From Kiloniella laminariae DSM 19542 (lineage in GTDB: Bacteria; Pseudomonadota; Alphaproteobacteria; Kiloniellales; Kiloniellaceae), in contig NZ_KB893157.1 of NCBI RefSeq assembly GCF_000374005.1, positions 280,502 through 344,501 of the forward strand: DNA of 64,000 nucleotides, written 5' to 3'. Position 1 is the stretch's first letter, and each line of letters opens with the position of its first letter. A model generated the notes under the pieces. The model saw only the letters and a list, made by a program, of their open reading frames with translations. It was not told the origin of the DNA and did no database searches. This document shows positions 1 through 8,703 of this stretch, piece after piece. A program made the translations under genes and the position numbers.

Positions 1-58
1 CGGCCGACAGCGCTTCTTCTCGTGTCGGACGGATGACTGTGTTTTCGGTGTTGCTCAC
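1..58 (-). CDS. N-terminal fragment, possibly GTP cyclohydrolase I
   Basis: Only the first 19 codons are in the window; the rest lies beyond the left edge. A GTG start is chosen because an AAGGAAAGAG ribosome site sits just upstream. The peptide contains an RPTREEALSA stretch that resembles the N-terminus of FolE proteins (RPTxEEAExAVRTL), the first enzyme of folate and tetrahydropterin synthesis. The gene follows apaG by about 38 bases on the same strand and is probably cotranscribed. The identification rests on very few residues and is tentative. Confidence 0.4.
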   Translation of the reverse strand, partial: MSNTENTVIRPTREEALSA

Positions 59-96
59 GGGCTCTTTCCTTTTATCTTCCTGCTGGAAGTGTTGTG

Positions 97-513
97 CTAG
101 TTCGGGCGCGCCACTTCGTGTGGACTGTCCAGTGAAAAGGCCGGGACGATGACGTCGAAAAGTTCACCATTCGGGCCTTCCATCTCGTAACTGCCTGACA
201 TGATACCTGAAGGCGTCGGTAAAGGGGTGCCACTGGTATACTCAAAACTTTCGCCGGGTTTGAGGCAAGGTTGTTCACCAACAACACCTGCGCCGCGGAC
301 TTCCTGTACCCTGCCCATGGAGTCTGTAATACACCAGTAACGGTTTCTCAGTGTGACGGCGTCATCACCCTTGTTTTCTATCTGGACCTGATAGGCCCAT
401 ACATAATGGTCGTCAGCGGGAGACGACTGATCCTCGAGAAAAGTCGGTTTTACTGTCACCGTTATAGACCTGGTGGTCTGGCTATACATGGGCACTGGCT
501 CCGGGGCTGTCAT
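97..513 (-). CDS. apaG: ApaG family protein (DUF525)
   Basis: The 138-residue product is a single ApaG (DUF525) domain, a small immunoglobulin-like beta fold whose bacterial members have been linked to Co2+/Mg2+ resistance and to nucleotide binding. Diagnostic stretches are [30 protein letters not shown], the glycine-rich [11 protein letters not shown] and the C-terminal GSYEM segment. The length is slightly above the usual 125-130 because of an N-terminal extension; an internal Met at residue 9 could be the true start. It precedes the truncated gene at the window edge on the same strand. Family assignment is secure; the cellular role is not settled. Confidence 0.93.
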   Translation of the reverse strand: MTAPEPVPMYSQTTRSITVTVKPTFLEDQSSPADDHYVWAYQVQIENKGDDAVTLRNRYWCITDSMGRVQEVRGAGVVGEQPCLKPGESFEYTSGTPLPTPSGIMSGSYEMEGPNGELFDVIVPAFSLDSPHEVARPN

Positions 514-737
514 AAATCGTGACAGCTTTTATCCTGAATTTGCCGTTGGGGCAAAATCAAGATGGCATACTGCAGTAAAAAAAACTGCGGTTTTCACTCT
601 AACACGACGATATTTATTGAAAATTCCCCGATCCGGGCATTTTCTTGAAATTATTTCTCATCTGAAAACACTGAGTACAAAACAATTTGGATACTGACCA
701 GAACAAAGATCTGTGCCTGGGGGGCATATGCTGGTGA

Positions 738-1427
738 TCATTTAAATGGCATATTCAGGATGAGGCCTTCGGCAGAACGCGCATCTTCAGGATCATGTGT
801 GACCAGCAGGGTTGGGAGGTTATGAGCCCGGGCGTGTTCAAATATGAATGTTCGGAAACGTTCACGCAAGGCGCTGTCGAGTTTGGAGAAGGGTTCGTCA
901 AGCAACAAGGCAGAAGGTCGAGATAGCAGGGTTCGCATCACGGCAACCCTCGCCCGCTGTCCACCAGACAAAGTGGCGGGGTCCTGATCCGCATAGCCGG
1001 ATAATCCGGCTTCTTCCAGGGCTTCTTCTATCAACATTTTCCGCTGGTTTTTCTGGCGTACAGCGGCTGGAATACCAAAGCCGAGGTTTTCCCCCACCGA
1101 GAGATGCGGGAAGAGCAGGTCTTCCTGGAATAACATGCCGATGTGTCGCTGTTCTGGCGGGGAGCTGGTAATATCGCGTTGTCCAAGACAAACTCGTCCG
1201 ACCGCGTTGAAATCTTTTGCAAGCGTCCCGCTGATGAAGGAGAGAAGGCTGGATTTCCCACAGCCACTGGGGCCCATGATCGTCGTGATTTCACCCGGCT
1301 GTATTTCGAGATCAAACTTTTTAAAAAGGGTTTTGGTGATCCCGGAACTGCAGAGGGAAAGCGTGAGATCTTGGAGTATGAGAGGCTCGGGTATCTGAAC
1401 TGCACCGGGGCGCTGGTTTGTCGTCAT
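738..1427 (-). CDS. ynjD: YnjD-type ABC transporter ATP-binding protein
   Basis: This 229-residue cytoplasmic ATPase energises the permease encoded immediately upstream. Walker A is GPSGCGKSS (residues 52-60), the signature LSGGQ lies at 153-157, Walker B with catalytic Glu is ALLLDEP (173-179) and the switch His is in LVTHD (211). Its ATG overlaps the permease stop in an ATGA junction, so the two are translationally coupled. The gene order binding protein, fused permease, ATPase matches E. coli ynjBCD, whose substrate is not established. ThiQ-like ATPases are close relatives, so a thiamine-type substrate is an alternative. Confidence 0.88.
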   Translation of the reverse strand: MTTNQRPGAVQIPEPLILQDLTLSLCSSGITKTLFKKFDLEIQPGEITTIMGPSGCGKSSLLSFISGTLAKDFNAVGRVCLGQRDITSSPPEQRHIGMLFQEDLLFPHLSVGENLGFGIPAAVRQKNQRKMLIEEALEEAGLSGYADQDPATLSGGQRARVAVMRTLLSRPSALLLDEPFSKLDSALRERFRTFIFEHARAHNLPTLLVTHDPEDARSAEGLILNMPFK

Positions 1428-3187
1428 GGTTGGGACAAAGCCCTTCTGTGGCGGAAGATAAAGTTCGAAAATCCTATGGCTGCACTGAAGACCAGGAGCG
1501 GGAACAGGCCTTGTAACAATGCATAAACCGAAATGATCCGGCGGTTACCGCTGGCTGACAGGTTCACGGCCTCTGTGGTTAAGGTCATAAAGCGCCCGCC
1601 ACCTGCAAAGAGCGTCGGGAGATACTGTGCGACCGAGACGGCAAAGCCAATAGCCAGAGCAAAAAGCAAGGGGCGTAAAAGCAGGGGCAGTCGTATCTTC
1701 CAGAAAGCGCGCCAAGGGCTGGCACCAAGGCAGTGGGCAATATTGACAAAACGTTCATCCTGATAGCGATAGGGATCAGCCAGCGAAAGAAACACGTAGG
1801 GCAGTACAAAGAGCAGATGGCTCCAGATCAGGGCCAGCCAACTTCCATCTATACCAAGTTTTATGGCAATCACTTGGGTGCCGAAAAGAAAGGAAACCTG
1901 TGGAACCATCAGAGGAAGATACAACAGCCAGAGGGCACCTGATCCAGCTGTTTTGCCCCGCCGTTTTTCATTCTCGAGACAGGCAACGCTCAGAGTGATG
2001 GCAATCAGGGCACTGATAATCCCGGTGATCAATGTTGTGCAGCCGCTCAACAAGAGCGTGTCGAGATTGCTGTGCCAGCTCTGGATGCTCCATTCGGAAG
2101 GCAAGGCATCGGGATAGCGCCATCTTCGGGTAAAGGACCAGAGGACGATGACCAGCAGAGAACCGCAAAAAATACTGCCGAGAAGCTGGAAAAATGAGCG
2201 GGAGAAAAAACGGATGGTTTGCTCGGCAAATGATCTCTGCCCATTACTGAGCCAGCCACAAAGGATTTGCGCCACCAACTGTTCAAGAAGATACCAGGCA
2301 AGTATTGACAGAATGACAATGACAAGTTGAAAGGCCGCCGCGGTTGAGGCGAGTGCGCGGTAACTCAGATCAGGGTCATTGAACCATCGCAGGATAAGGA
2401 CCGGCAGGGTTGGTGGTGTTGTCGGGCCGAGAATAAGCGCGACGTCGACAACAGAGAGGGAGAAGGCGAGAACGGCATAAATCGGCAGACGGATCTGACG
2501 GTAGATCAGGGGGAGAACAGCCTTGATCCATGCTGCAACAGGGCTGTACCCCAGAGTCTGTGCCAGAACAAGTCGTTGTCTTGCCTGTCCCTGATCAGAC
2601 GCCGCGATAATCATCAGAAGCAGATAGGGGGTTTCCTTGATCACAAGCCCGAGGATCAGGGAGACAGCAAAAGGGTCATGAATGATGGCGATATCTGGCG
2701 GGGTATCCCATCCCGTCAACCCGGGAGAGAAAAGACGCGCGAGCCACCCGCTGGGAGCAAGAAGAAAGGCAAAACCGATGGCCAAGGCGGAGTGGGGGAT
2801 TGCCAGAATGGGTGCCAGCAGTTTTCGAACCCGGTTAAAGCTGGGGCTGCCTTGCCAGGCGGCAGTAAAGGCAATGGCGAGACCGAGGGAGAGAGCCGTC
2901 GCGATAAAACCGCTCAGGAGTGTAAGGTACAGGGCTTCGGGCAAGGCCGGATGCTCTATCAGGTGTTCCCAGCTCAGGAGAGAAAAATCTTTTGAGCCCA
3001 AGGCTGGAAAGTACCCGAAGGCAGGCAGAATTGTGCCGATTAATCCTGCAGCCAGCGGGCCAAGGAAAACCAGAAGGGTGAATGCCGGGACGTATTTCAG
3101 GCTTAGGCAGTCAGTGATGATAGAGAGTCTGGCCATGTTTTGTCTTGAGGATAGCAAAAAAACTACTGGCCGTAGCGCTTCAGCCAT
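1424..3187 (-). CDS. ynjC: YnjC-type fused ABC transporter permease
   Basis: This inner-membrane protein of about 587 residues carries two tandem binding-protein-dependent permease domains, with roughly a dozen hydrophobic helices and an ATPase-contact (EAA) loop in each half. It should act as both halves of the channel, as in YnjC and ThiP. The start given overlaps the end of the binding-protein gene by 25 bases and has a distant GGAG. An internal ATG at position 3136, 26 bases after that gene's stop, begins a more typical N-terminus (MARLSIIT) but lacks a clear ribosome site. The gene overlaps the ATPase gene by four bases. Confidence 0.87.
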   Translation of the reverse strand: MAEALRPVVFLLSSRQNMARLSIITDCLSLKYVPAFTLLVFLGPLAAGLIGTILPAFGYFPALGSKDFSLLSWEHLIEHPALPEALYLTLLSGFIATALSLGLAIAFTAAWQGSPSFNRVRKLLAPILAIPHSALAIGFAFLLAPSGWLARLFSPGLTGWDTPPDIAIIHDPFAVSLILGLVIKETPYLLLMIIAASDQGQARQRLVLAQTLGYSPVAAWIKAVLPLIYRQIRLPIYAVLAFSLSVVDVALILGPTTPPTLPVLILRWFNDPDLSYRALASTAAAFQLVIVILSILAWYLLEQLVAQILCGWLSNGQRSFAEQTIRFFSRSFFQLLGSIFCGSLLVIVLWSFTRRWRYPDALPSEWSIQSWHSNLDTLLLSGCTTLITGIISALIAITLSVACLENEKRRGKTAGSGALWLLYLPLMVPQVSFLFGTQVIAIKLGIDGSWLALIWSHLLFVLPYVFLSLADPYRYQDERFVNIAHCLGASPWRAFWKIRLPLLLRPLLFALAIGFAVSVAQYLPTLFAGGGRFMTLTTEAVNLSASGNRRIISVYALLQGLFPLLVFSAAIGFSNFIFRHRRALSQP

Positions 3188-4380
3188 TCCCGCTCAATTT
3201 TCTCCATCCAGGTCGGATGAGGCTCAAGCAGGGTTGGTCCGAGGTCCTGTGGAGCGAGAGTTGCGATGCCCAGTTCTATTGCTTCAAATATGCTGCGGTC
3301 CTCTGCGGAGAGTTTATCTATTGCCAGAACGGTATCGTCCCCCCAGTAGCGAGGATCCTGTTTTCGGGCCTGGGCTTCAGGGCTCATCAGAAAGTTTGCG
3401 GCAACCATGGCAGCTTCCCTGTGGGACGAGTTATAGGGGATTGCGACAAAATGAGTGTTGCCAATGGTCCCGTCCTTGAAGGTAAAGGTGCGGACAGTCG
3501 CTGGGAGCTCACCACTTTCGATCAGAGCTGATGCCGCACCCGGGTTGAAAGAGAGGTGAATATCGACCTCGCCGTCATCCAGAAGCTGCTGTTGGGCAGA
3601 GCTGCTGACCGGGAACTGTTTGCCGCTGCGCCAGAGTGTGGGATGAAGCTGATCAAGAAATTGCCAGAGAGGTTTTGTTGTCTCGTCAAACTGAGTCTGG
3701 CTGGCCAGAGGAGAGCGCAAGGCATTATTTTCGCTGGTAATATCAATCAGGGCCTGCTTCAGGAAAGTAGAGCCAAGGTAGTCCGGGGGGGCGGGATAGG
3801 TAAAACGTCCGGGGTGGTTTTCGCTCCATTCAGATAATTCCTGTAAAGAACTGGGAGCTTGGCTGATGCGGGCAGAATCGTAGATAAAATTGAATTTTGC
3901 CATACCCCAGGGGGCCTCGAACCCTTCAACTGGAATGGTGAAGTCAACGGTCGTGGTCGCTTTGCCTTCAGTATCAACATAGCGGTAGTTGGGCAGGCTT
4001 GTGGTGAAAGGACCAAAGAGTAAATGGTGTTGTTTCATCGAAGCAAAATTTTCACCATTGATCCAGACCAAATCAACACTGCCATTCTGGTCTTTCCCGG
4101 CAGTTTTTTCGGCAAGGACACGGCTGACAACATCGGCCGTATCTGTGACCTTGACGTGCGTCAAACGAATGGAATATTGCTGATCCAGCTGCTGTCCTAC
4201 CCAGGCTATATAGTCATTGATCTTTTCACTTCCGCCCCAGGCATTCCAGTAGAGGGTTTGGCCTTCGGCCTTTGCCGTAATCTCTTGCCAGTCCGGTTCT
4301 TCAGCCAGGGAAATCGATATTGCTCCACCCCAGAACAAGCCTGCTGCCAGCGCGATAAAACCCAGTTTTCTTCTGATCAC
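3163..4380 (-). CDS. ynjB: YnjB-type periplasmic substrate-binding protein
   Basis: This exported solute-binding protein of about 405 residues begins with a positively charged, hydrophobic signal peptide ending near ISLAEEPDW. The mature part contains YWNAWGGSEKINDYIAW and DLVWINGENFASMK, hallmarks of the YnjB/DUF1177-like group of family 1 binding proteins. An AGAGGA ribosome site lies six bases before the GTG at 4378-4380. An ATG two codons earlier abuts that site, so GTG is the better start, although longer in-frame starts exist up to 4422. It is the first gene of the three-gene transporter operon. The ligand is unknown. Confidence 0.87.
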   Translation of the reverse strand: MIRRKLGFIALAAGLFWGGAISISLAEEPDWQEITAKAEGQTLYWNAWGGSEKINDYIAWVGQQLDQQYSIRLTHVKVTDTADVVSRVLAEKTAGKDQNGSVDLVWINGENFASMKQHHLLFGPFTTSLPNYRYVDTEGKATTTVDFTIPVEGFEAPWGMAKFNFIYDSARISQAPSSLQELSEWSENHPGRFTYPAPPDYLGSTFLKQALIDITSENNALRSPLASQTQFDETTKPLWQFLDQLHPTLWRSGKQFPVSSSAQQQLLDDGEVDIHLSFNPGAASALIESGELPATVRTFTFKDGTIGNTHFVAIPYNSSHREAAMVAANFLMSPEAQARKQDPRYWGDDTVLAIDKLSAEDRSIFEAIELGIATLAPQDLGPTLLEPHPTWMEKIEREWLKRYGQ

Positions 4381-4636
4381 GTTCATTCCTCTTTTAAACC
4401 TGCTGCTGCATGGGAACAACAATCCTGCTTCTCCCGGGACTATCTGATAGTCTCAATGGAGACAGCCTACAGGGTGACCTGAGAGCTGTCAGCCTTAAGC
4501 CTCTATCATCACGAGGGTTTTACCGAAATTGTCTGTTTTTGTGAGGTCGGCAGAGAGGAATTAAAAGAAGGCTTGCGCAGTTTTGTTCCGGGAGCTAGAA
4601 GAATCAAAGGCGATTCATCATCGCGCTGCGGCGATC

Positions 4637-4710
4637 GCGGGTGTAGTTCAATGGTAGAACATTAGCTTCCCAAGCTAAATACGGGAGTTCGATTCTCCTC
4701 ACCCGCTCCA
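4637..4710 (+). tRNA. tRNA-Gly (anticodon CCC)
   Basis: A 74-base cloverleaf can be folded. The acceptor stem GCGGGTG pairs with CACCCGC and is followed by T and an encoded CCA. The D arm includes AGTTCAATGGTAGAACA. The anticodon stem TTAGC/GCTAA encloses the loop TTCCCAA, giving anticodon CCC, which reads GGG glycine codons. The T arm is GGGAGTTCGATTCTCCT. It lies alone between the transporter operon and a small membrane-protein gene. Confidence 0.96.
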
Positions 4711-4916
4711 AAGCTAAGCAGCTGATTTATTACGCTTAGATTTCTTGCGTAGAAGAAAATTTCATTTTTAAGTTAGACACTTGTTATCGCCAGCCGCTGT
4801 CTCAGTGATTTTCGATCTCTTTCCTTTTAACTTGCTCCCTTCTTCAGACGAATCTACAAAAATGTAATCTCGTCTCATCACAAAGGGGCCGCATCTATTG
4901 CGGGCATTCAAAGATA

Positions 4917-5168
4917 ATGGTTGGTCGTATCGTTCAGGTTATTCTTCTTTGTTTTGTCGTTGGCGTGATTTTAGCCGCTTTCAATACCGATGCGCTGGGC
5001 CTGGTGAAATGGGTTACCGGTAATTTCAAGGAAGTGGTCGATTATATCATTGAGTTTCTGGATTGGGGCGGGCGCTATATTCTGCTGGGGGCAGGGGTGG
5101 TTCTGCCGATTGTCGCAATTAATATTTTGCTTCATTTTCTCAAAAAGCGCCGTTCGAGCGAAGAATAG
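4917..5168 (+). CDS. DUF6460-like small membrane protein
   Basis: The 83-residue product has two hydrophobic helices, about residues 5-22 (IVQVILLCFVVGVILAAF) and 54-73 (ILLGAGVVLPIVAINILLHF). Between them is an amphipathic stretch with FLDWGGRYILLGA, and the C-terminus is basic (LKKRR). This architecture and the central motif match the DUF6460 family of alphaproteobacterial membrane proteins, which have no assigned function. The gene stands alone. Its ribosome site is weak. The family assignment is from memory of the pattern, not a search. Confidence 0.75.
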   Translation: MVGRIVQVILLCFVVGVILAAFNTDALGLVKWVTGNFKEVVDYIIEFLDWGGRYILLGAGVVLPIVAINILLHFLKKRRSSEE

Positions 5169-5327
5169 CAATAAATATAAAATTGTTTCGATAAAAGAGA
5201 TGAATCCAGCCAGGTGTTTACACTCCAGTAACCGTCATTTTGTTAGGTTAGGAGAAGGCGTGCAAGAAAACCCGCTCAAAGAATAGTGCTGCAGAACTTT
5301 AGGATTTGAAATGAGTCGACCTTATGG

Positions 5328-7520
5328 ATGGCTATCCCCAGGATTTGCCCTAGATCTGGTCTCGGGGATAAATTGAACACGAACATACGACATATACTGG
5401 ATACTCTCCCTGATTTTGCGATGCTTGTCCGGGAGGGGAACATCACCTTTTGCAATAAAGCGGGTCTTGTCTTGCTTAAGGCGGAGGCTGATTCCGAGAT
5501 TGTTAACGGCCCTCTGGTTGAGCTGGTTCACGAGCAGTATCGCGATGTTTTTGCCGAAATATGGCAAGAGCTCCTGAAAAAAGGGACAACGCGATTTCCC
5601 TTAAAAATCAAAAGCAACGATGGCATGTTTCATGAAATTATGTTCCATGCCGACTGTTCGCTGGAAGTTGGCAAGGATGTGGTTATCCTTTATGGCAAGG
5701 ATTTCTCATCGATAGAGCTGGACGCGACAGTTCAGATGGGAAATGCCCTTTCCCGGCGGGTACTTAATGACGTTTCCCTTTCCCTACTGTGTATTTGTGA
5801 TCCGGAAGGGATCAGCTATATCAACCCGACGGGCTTGAAACTGCTTGAAGCAGAACAAGAAGATGAAATCTTGGGATTGAGGTTCGCCCAGCTTGTCCAT
5901 CCTGATTATAAATCAATCTTTAAAAACGAGCTGGATGTTCTTGCTGAAGAAGTTGAGCCACTTCCTCTGAAACTCATAGGTTTGCACGGAACTGAACTGC
6001 GCGTGGAGATGAAGGTCTCACGGTTTCGCCACGGCTGTCGGGATGGTTTCCTTCTGGAAGCCCGGGACATCACCGAGCTGTTGTTACGGCAGGAAGAACT
6101 GTTGCGCATTCAGGGGGTCCTCAAACGAAAAGTCGAGGAACAGACCCAGGAGCTTAGTCAGGAAATTCATGCACGGATCAAAGCCGAGGAAACTGTTGAG
6201 CATATGATTTTGCACGACGGATTGACCGGGCTTGGAAACCGTACACAGTTCGTACGGCATATGGATGCGGAAACTAAGCGCTGCGGGGAAGAGGATAAAT
6301 GGGCTGTCTTTGTTCTCGACCTGGACCACTTCAAGGATTTGAATGATATTTTCGGGCACGAAACCGGTGACCAGCTTTTGCGGAATGTAGCCAGAATCCT
6401 TAGTAAGAGAATAACCGGTGATGGTTATATGGCCCGGTTGGGCGGCGATGAATTTGCCCTGATGATCCCTTATGACGATGATCAGGAGCCTGAACTGTTC
6501 GCCCAGAAAATCCTTCGTAAAATGAGCAGGGCATTCGTTTTGAATGATCAGGAAGTCTATTCCGGCTGCAGTATCGGTATTTCACTCTTTCCGGTACACG
6601 GGGACAAGGCTGCTTCTTTACTTGGTTGTGCCGAGATGGCGCTTTATCACGCCAAAAACAAGGGTCGGGCAACCTATTCGTTTTTCAATAACTCGCTCAA
6701 GCAGAATGCAGAGGAAAGCAGCAGGATCGAACATCTGTTGCGCGCAGCATTGGTCCGGAATGAGTTTGAGCTGTATTATCAGCCACAGATTGACTTGAAG
6801 ACTGGAAATCTGGTTGGAGCCGAAGCGTTGATCCGCTGGCACAGCAGCGAAGGAATGGTCAGCCCTGATCGTTTTATTCCCATTGCCGAGAAGACGGGTT
6901 TAATTGACCCTATCACGGACTGGGTGATGACGACGGCCTGTACACAGGCGAAGGAGTGGCAAAGTATCATTCCAGGAATAAGAGTTGCAGTGAATCTGTC
7001 TGCTGTTTCTTTCCGTCAGGCAGATTTTGTCAACAAGGTCAGTGAAGTTCTTGAGTTTACCCAGGTGCGCCCGGAATGTCTTGAGCTGGAAATTACCGAA
7101 ACTGCCATTATGGCGGACTTTAAGGAAGCTGATCGTATCCTTAACCGTCTGGATGATCTGGGAGTGAACCTGGCGATTGACGATTTTGGCATGGGCTATT
7201 CCTCGCTGTCCTATCTTAAGCGGTTTCCGGTAGATAAGCTGAAAATTGACAAGTCTTTTGTCATGAAGCTGGATCAGAACCCGGATGATGCCGCGATTAC
7301 CGCTGCGATTATATCCATGGCTCATGCGATGGGAACGCGGGTTCTTGCCGAGGGGGTCGAGGAAAAAGCTCATATGCTGTTCCTGAAAGAACGGGGCTGT
7401 GAAGAAGCTCAGGGTTTTTACTTCGCCCGTCCCATGCCAGCCGAGGAGTTTGTTAAATGGTGCTCACAGGGCGGCACTGGAAATGCTCCGCCAGTTCCGG
7501 GTCTGGGGAGTTCGAATTAA
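5328..7520 (+). CDS. PAS-PAS-GGDEF-EAL cyclic-di-GMP signalling protein
   Basis: This 730-residue cytoplasmic protein has two PAS sensor domains (about 20-120 and 135-245), a short coiled coil (about 250-290), a GGDEF domain and an EAL domain. The GGDEF motif is intact (RLGGDEFAL, near residue 370), so diguanylate cyclase activity is possible. The EAL domain keeps AEALIRW (near 498), LEITETA, the DDFG metal motif in IDDFGMGYSSL and AEGVE, so phosphodiesterase activity is also expected. No membrane segment or signal peptide is visible. A TTG at 5373 is an alternative start. The PAS ligands cannot be read from sequence. Confidence 0.92.
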   Translation: MAIPRICPRSGLGDKLNTNIRHILDTLPDFAMLVREGNITFCNKAGLVLLKAEADSEIVNGPLVELVHEQYRDVFAEIWQELLKKGTTRFPLKIKSNDGMFHEIMFHADCSLEVGKDVVILYGKDFSSIELDATVQMGNALSRRVLNDVSLSLLCICDPEGISYINPTGLKLLEAEQEDEILGLRFAQLVHPDYKSIFKNELDVLAEEVEPLPLKLIGLHGTELRVEMKVSRFRHGCRDGFLLEARDITELLLRQEELLRIQGVLKRKVEEQTQELSQEIHARIKAEETVEHMILHDGLTGLGNRTQFVRHMDAETKRCGEEDKWAVFVLDLDHFKDLNDIFGHETGDQLLRNVARILSKRITGDGYMARLGGDEFALMIPYDDDQEPELFAQKILRKMSRAFVLNDQEVYSGCSIGISLFPVHGDKAASLLGCAEMALYHAKNKGRATYSFFNNSLKQNAEESSRIEHLLRAALVRNEFELYYQPQIDLKTGNLVGAEALIRWHSSEGMVSPDRFIPIAEKTGLIDPITDWVMTTACTQAKEWQSIIPGIRVAVNLSAVSFRQADFVNKVSEVLEFTQVRPECLELEITETAIMADFKEADRILNRLDDLGVNLAIDDFGMGYSSLSYLKRFPVDKLKIDKSFVMKLDQNPDDAAITAAIISMAHAMGTRVLAEGVEEKAHMLFLKERGCEEAQGFYFARPMPAEEFVKWCSQGGTGNAPPVPGLGSSN

Positions 7521-7579
7521 CACGAACATCCCCAGGGCAAAGTAGCAGATCTCTGGCTGAAATTTCTTTGCTATAATTC

Positions 7580-8692
7580 TCAGTGTAAATCTGTGCTTTC
7601 TTCGATAAAAGCGCGGAAGGTCTCGTCAAACATGTCCCGTTTCAGATCGCGGACAATGAAGACCAGTTTGGAGCGACGGTCTTCATCCGGCCAGCTTTCG
7701 AGCATGACAGGGGGATGAAAGACATGCTGGACTCCGTGAATGACGATGGGGTTCTTATCGCCTTCAACGTTCAAAATTCCCTTTATTCGCAGAATATTAT
7801 TGCCATAGAGCGTAATCAGCATATCAATCCAGGAATTCATCTGATCCCAGTCAATTGGCTTGTCGTGGGTCAGGCAGAAGGCATGGACCTTGTCGTCATG
7901 ACGGTTAACATCGTGATGATGAGCGTGTCCATGACCGTGGTGATCATCGTCATGATCATGATGATGCCCGTGAGACGTTTCTTCGAAGGCTTCGGCTTTT
8001 AACCATTTCTGCACATCAAGAGATTTGGTTTCAGGATTATATAGTCCGGCATTAAACAGGTCGGCTGGGTTAATCTTGCCAAAGCTGACCTGCTGAATTG
8101 CTGCGGTCGGGTTCAGCGCTTTGATCCGCTGGAGCAAGTCGCTATCTTTTCTCTCTGCAGCCATATCGGTTTTGGTCACGAGAAGGCGATCTGCAACGGC
8201 AACCTGCTTTACGGATTCCGGATGATTGTCCAGTGTGCTGTTGCCATTGAGGGCATCAACCGTGGTGATAACACCATCCAGCCGGAAACGTTCACTCAGA
8301 AAAGGATCCGTCATCAATGTCTGAAGGATTGGTGCTGGATCTGCCAGACCTGTTGTTTCAATGACAAGCCGCTTGAAAGCAGGAACTTCCTTCATAAGGC
8401 GCTTTTTATAGAGCTTGCGGATGGTTTCAACCAGATCCCCACGCACAGTACAACAGAGGCAGCCACTGTTCATCAGCACGATGTCTTCCTGCGAGCTTTC
8501 GACCAGCAGATGATCCAGACCAATTTCGCCAAACTCGTTTACAATAACAGCTGTCTCATCCATCGCCGGATGCTGCAGAAGCTGTTTGAGCAGGGTGGTT
8601 TTGCCACTGCCGAGAAAGCCAGTCAGGACAGACAGGGCGAGGGGCTCTTCGGGGATGTCCATATCGTGGACCTGAAACTTAATATCGGACAT
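7580..8692 (-). CDS. CobW/COG0523 family GTPase metallochaperone
   Basis: The 370-residue product is a G3E GTPase of the CobW/YjiA/ZNG1 group, thought to insert or deliver metal ions, usually zinc or cobalt. Walker A is GFLGSGKTT, the metal-binding CxCC motif is SGCLCCTVRGD, and guanine specificity is in TKTD. A His/Asp-rich segment of about 28 residues lies near 239-266, between the GTPase and the C-terminal CobW_C domain, and is a likely metal-loading loop. The gene starts 11 bases after the heme A synthase stop, so the two are probably one operon. The sequence cannot separate a zinc role from another metal. Confidence 0.9.
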   Translation of the reverse strand: MSDIKFQVHDMDIPEEPLALSVLTGFLGSGKTTLLKQLLQHPAMDETAVIVNEFGEIGLDHLLVESSQEDIVLMNSGCLCCTVRGDLVETIRKLYKKRLMKEVPAFKRLVIETTGLADPAPILQTLMTDPFLSERFRLDGVITTVDALNGNSTLDNHPESVKQVAVADRLLVTKTDMAAERKDSDLLQRIKALNPTAAIQQVSFGKINPADLFNAGLYNPETKSLDVQKWLKAEAFEETSHGHHHDHDDDHHGHGHAHHHDVNRHDDKVHAFCLTHDKPIDWDQMNSWIDMLITLYGNNILRIKGILNVEGDKNPIVIHGVQHVFHPPVMLESWPDEDRRSKLVFIVRDLKRDMFDETFRAFIEESTDLH

Positions 8693-8703
8693 GATCAGAT
8701 CTT

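Noticed and set aside
583..640. Possible hairpin around the A tract before apaG
   Set aside because: The complementary arms are only a few bases (ACTGCAGT-like) and the A/T run is in the loop, so it is not a convincing terminator.
2682..3479. 265-codon plus-strand frame
   Set aside because: It overlaps the permease and binding-protein genes of the transporter on the other strand and is basic and low-complexity.
5311..5376. 22-codon ORF before the PAS-GGDEF-EAL gene
   Set aside because: It is short, overlaps the longer gene in another frame and has no strong ribosome site or conserved features.
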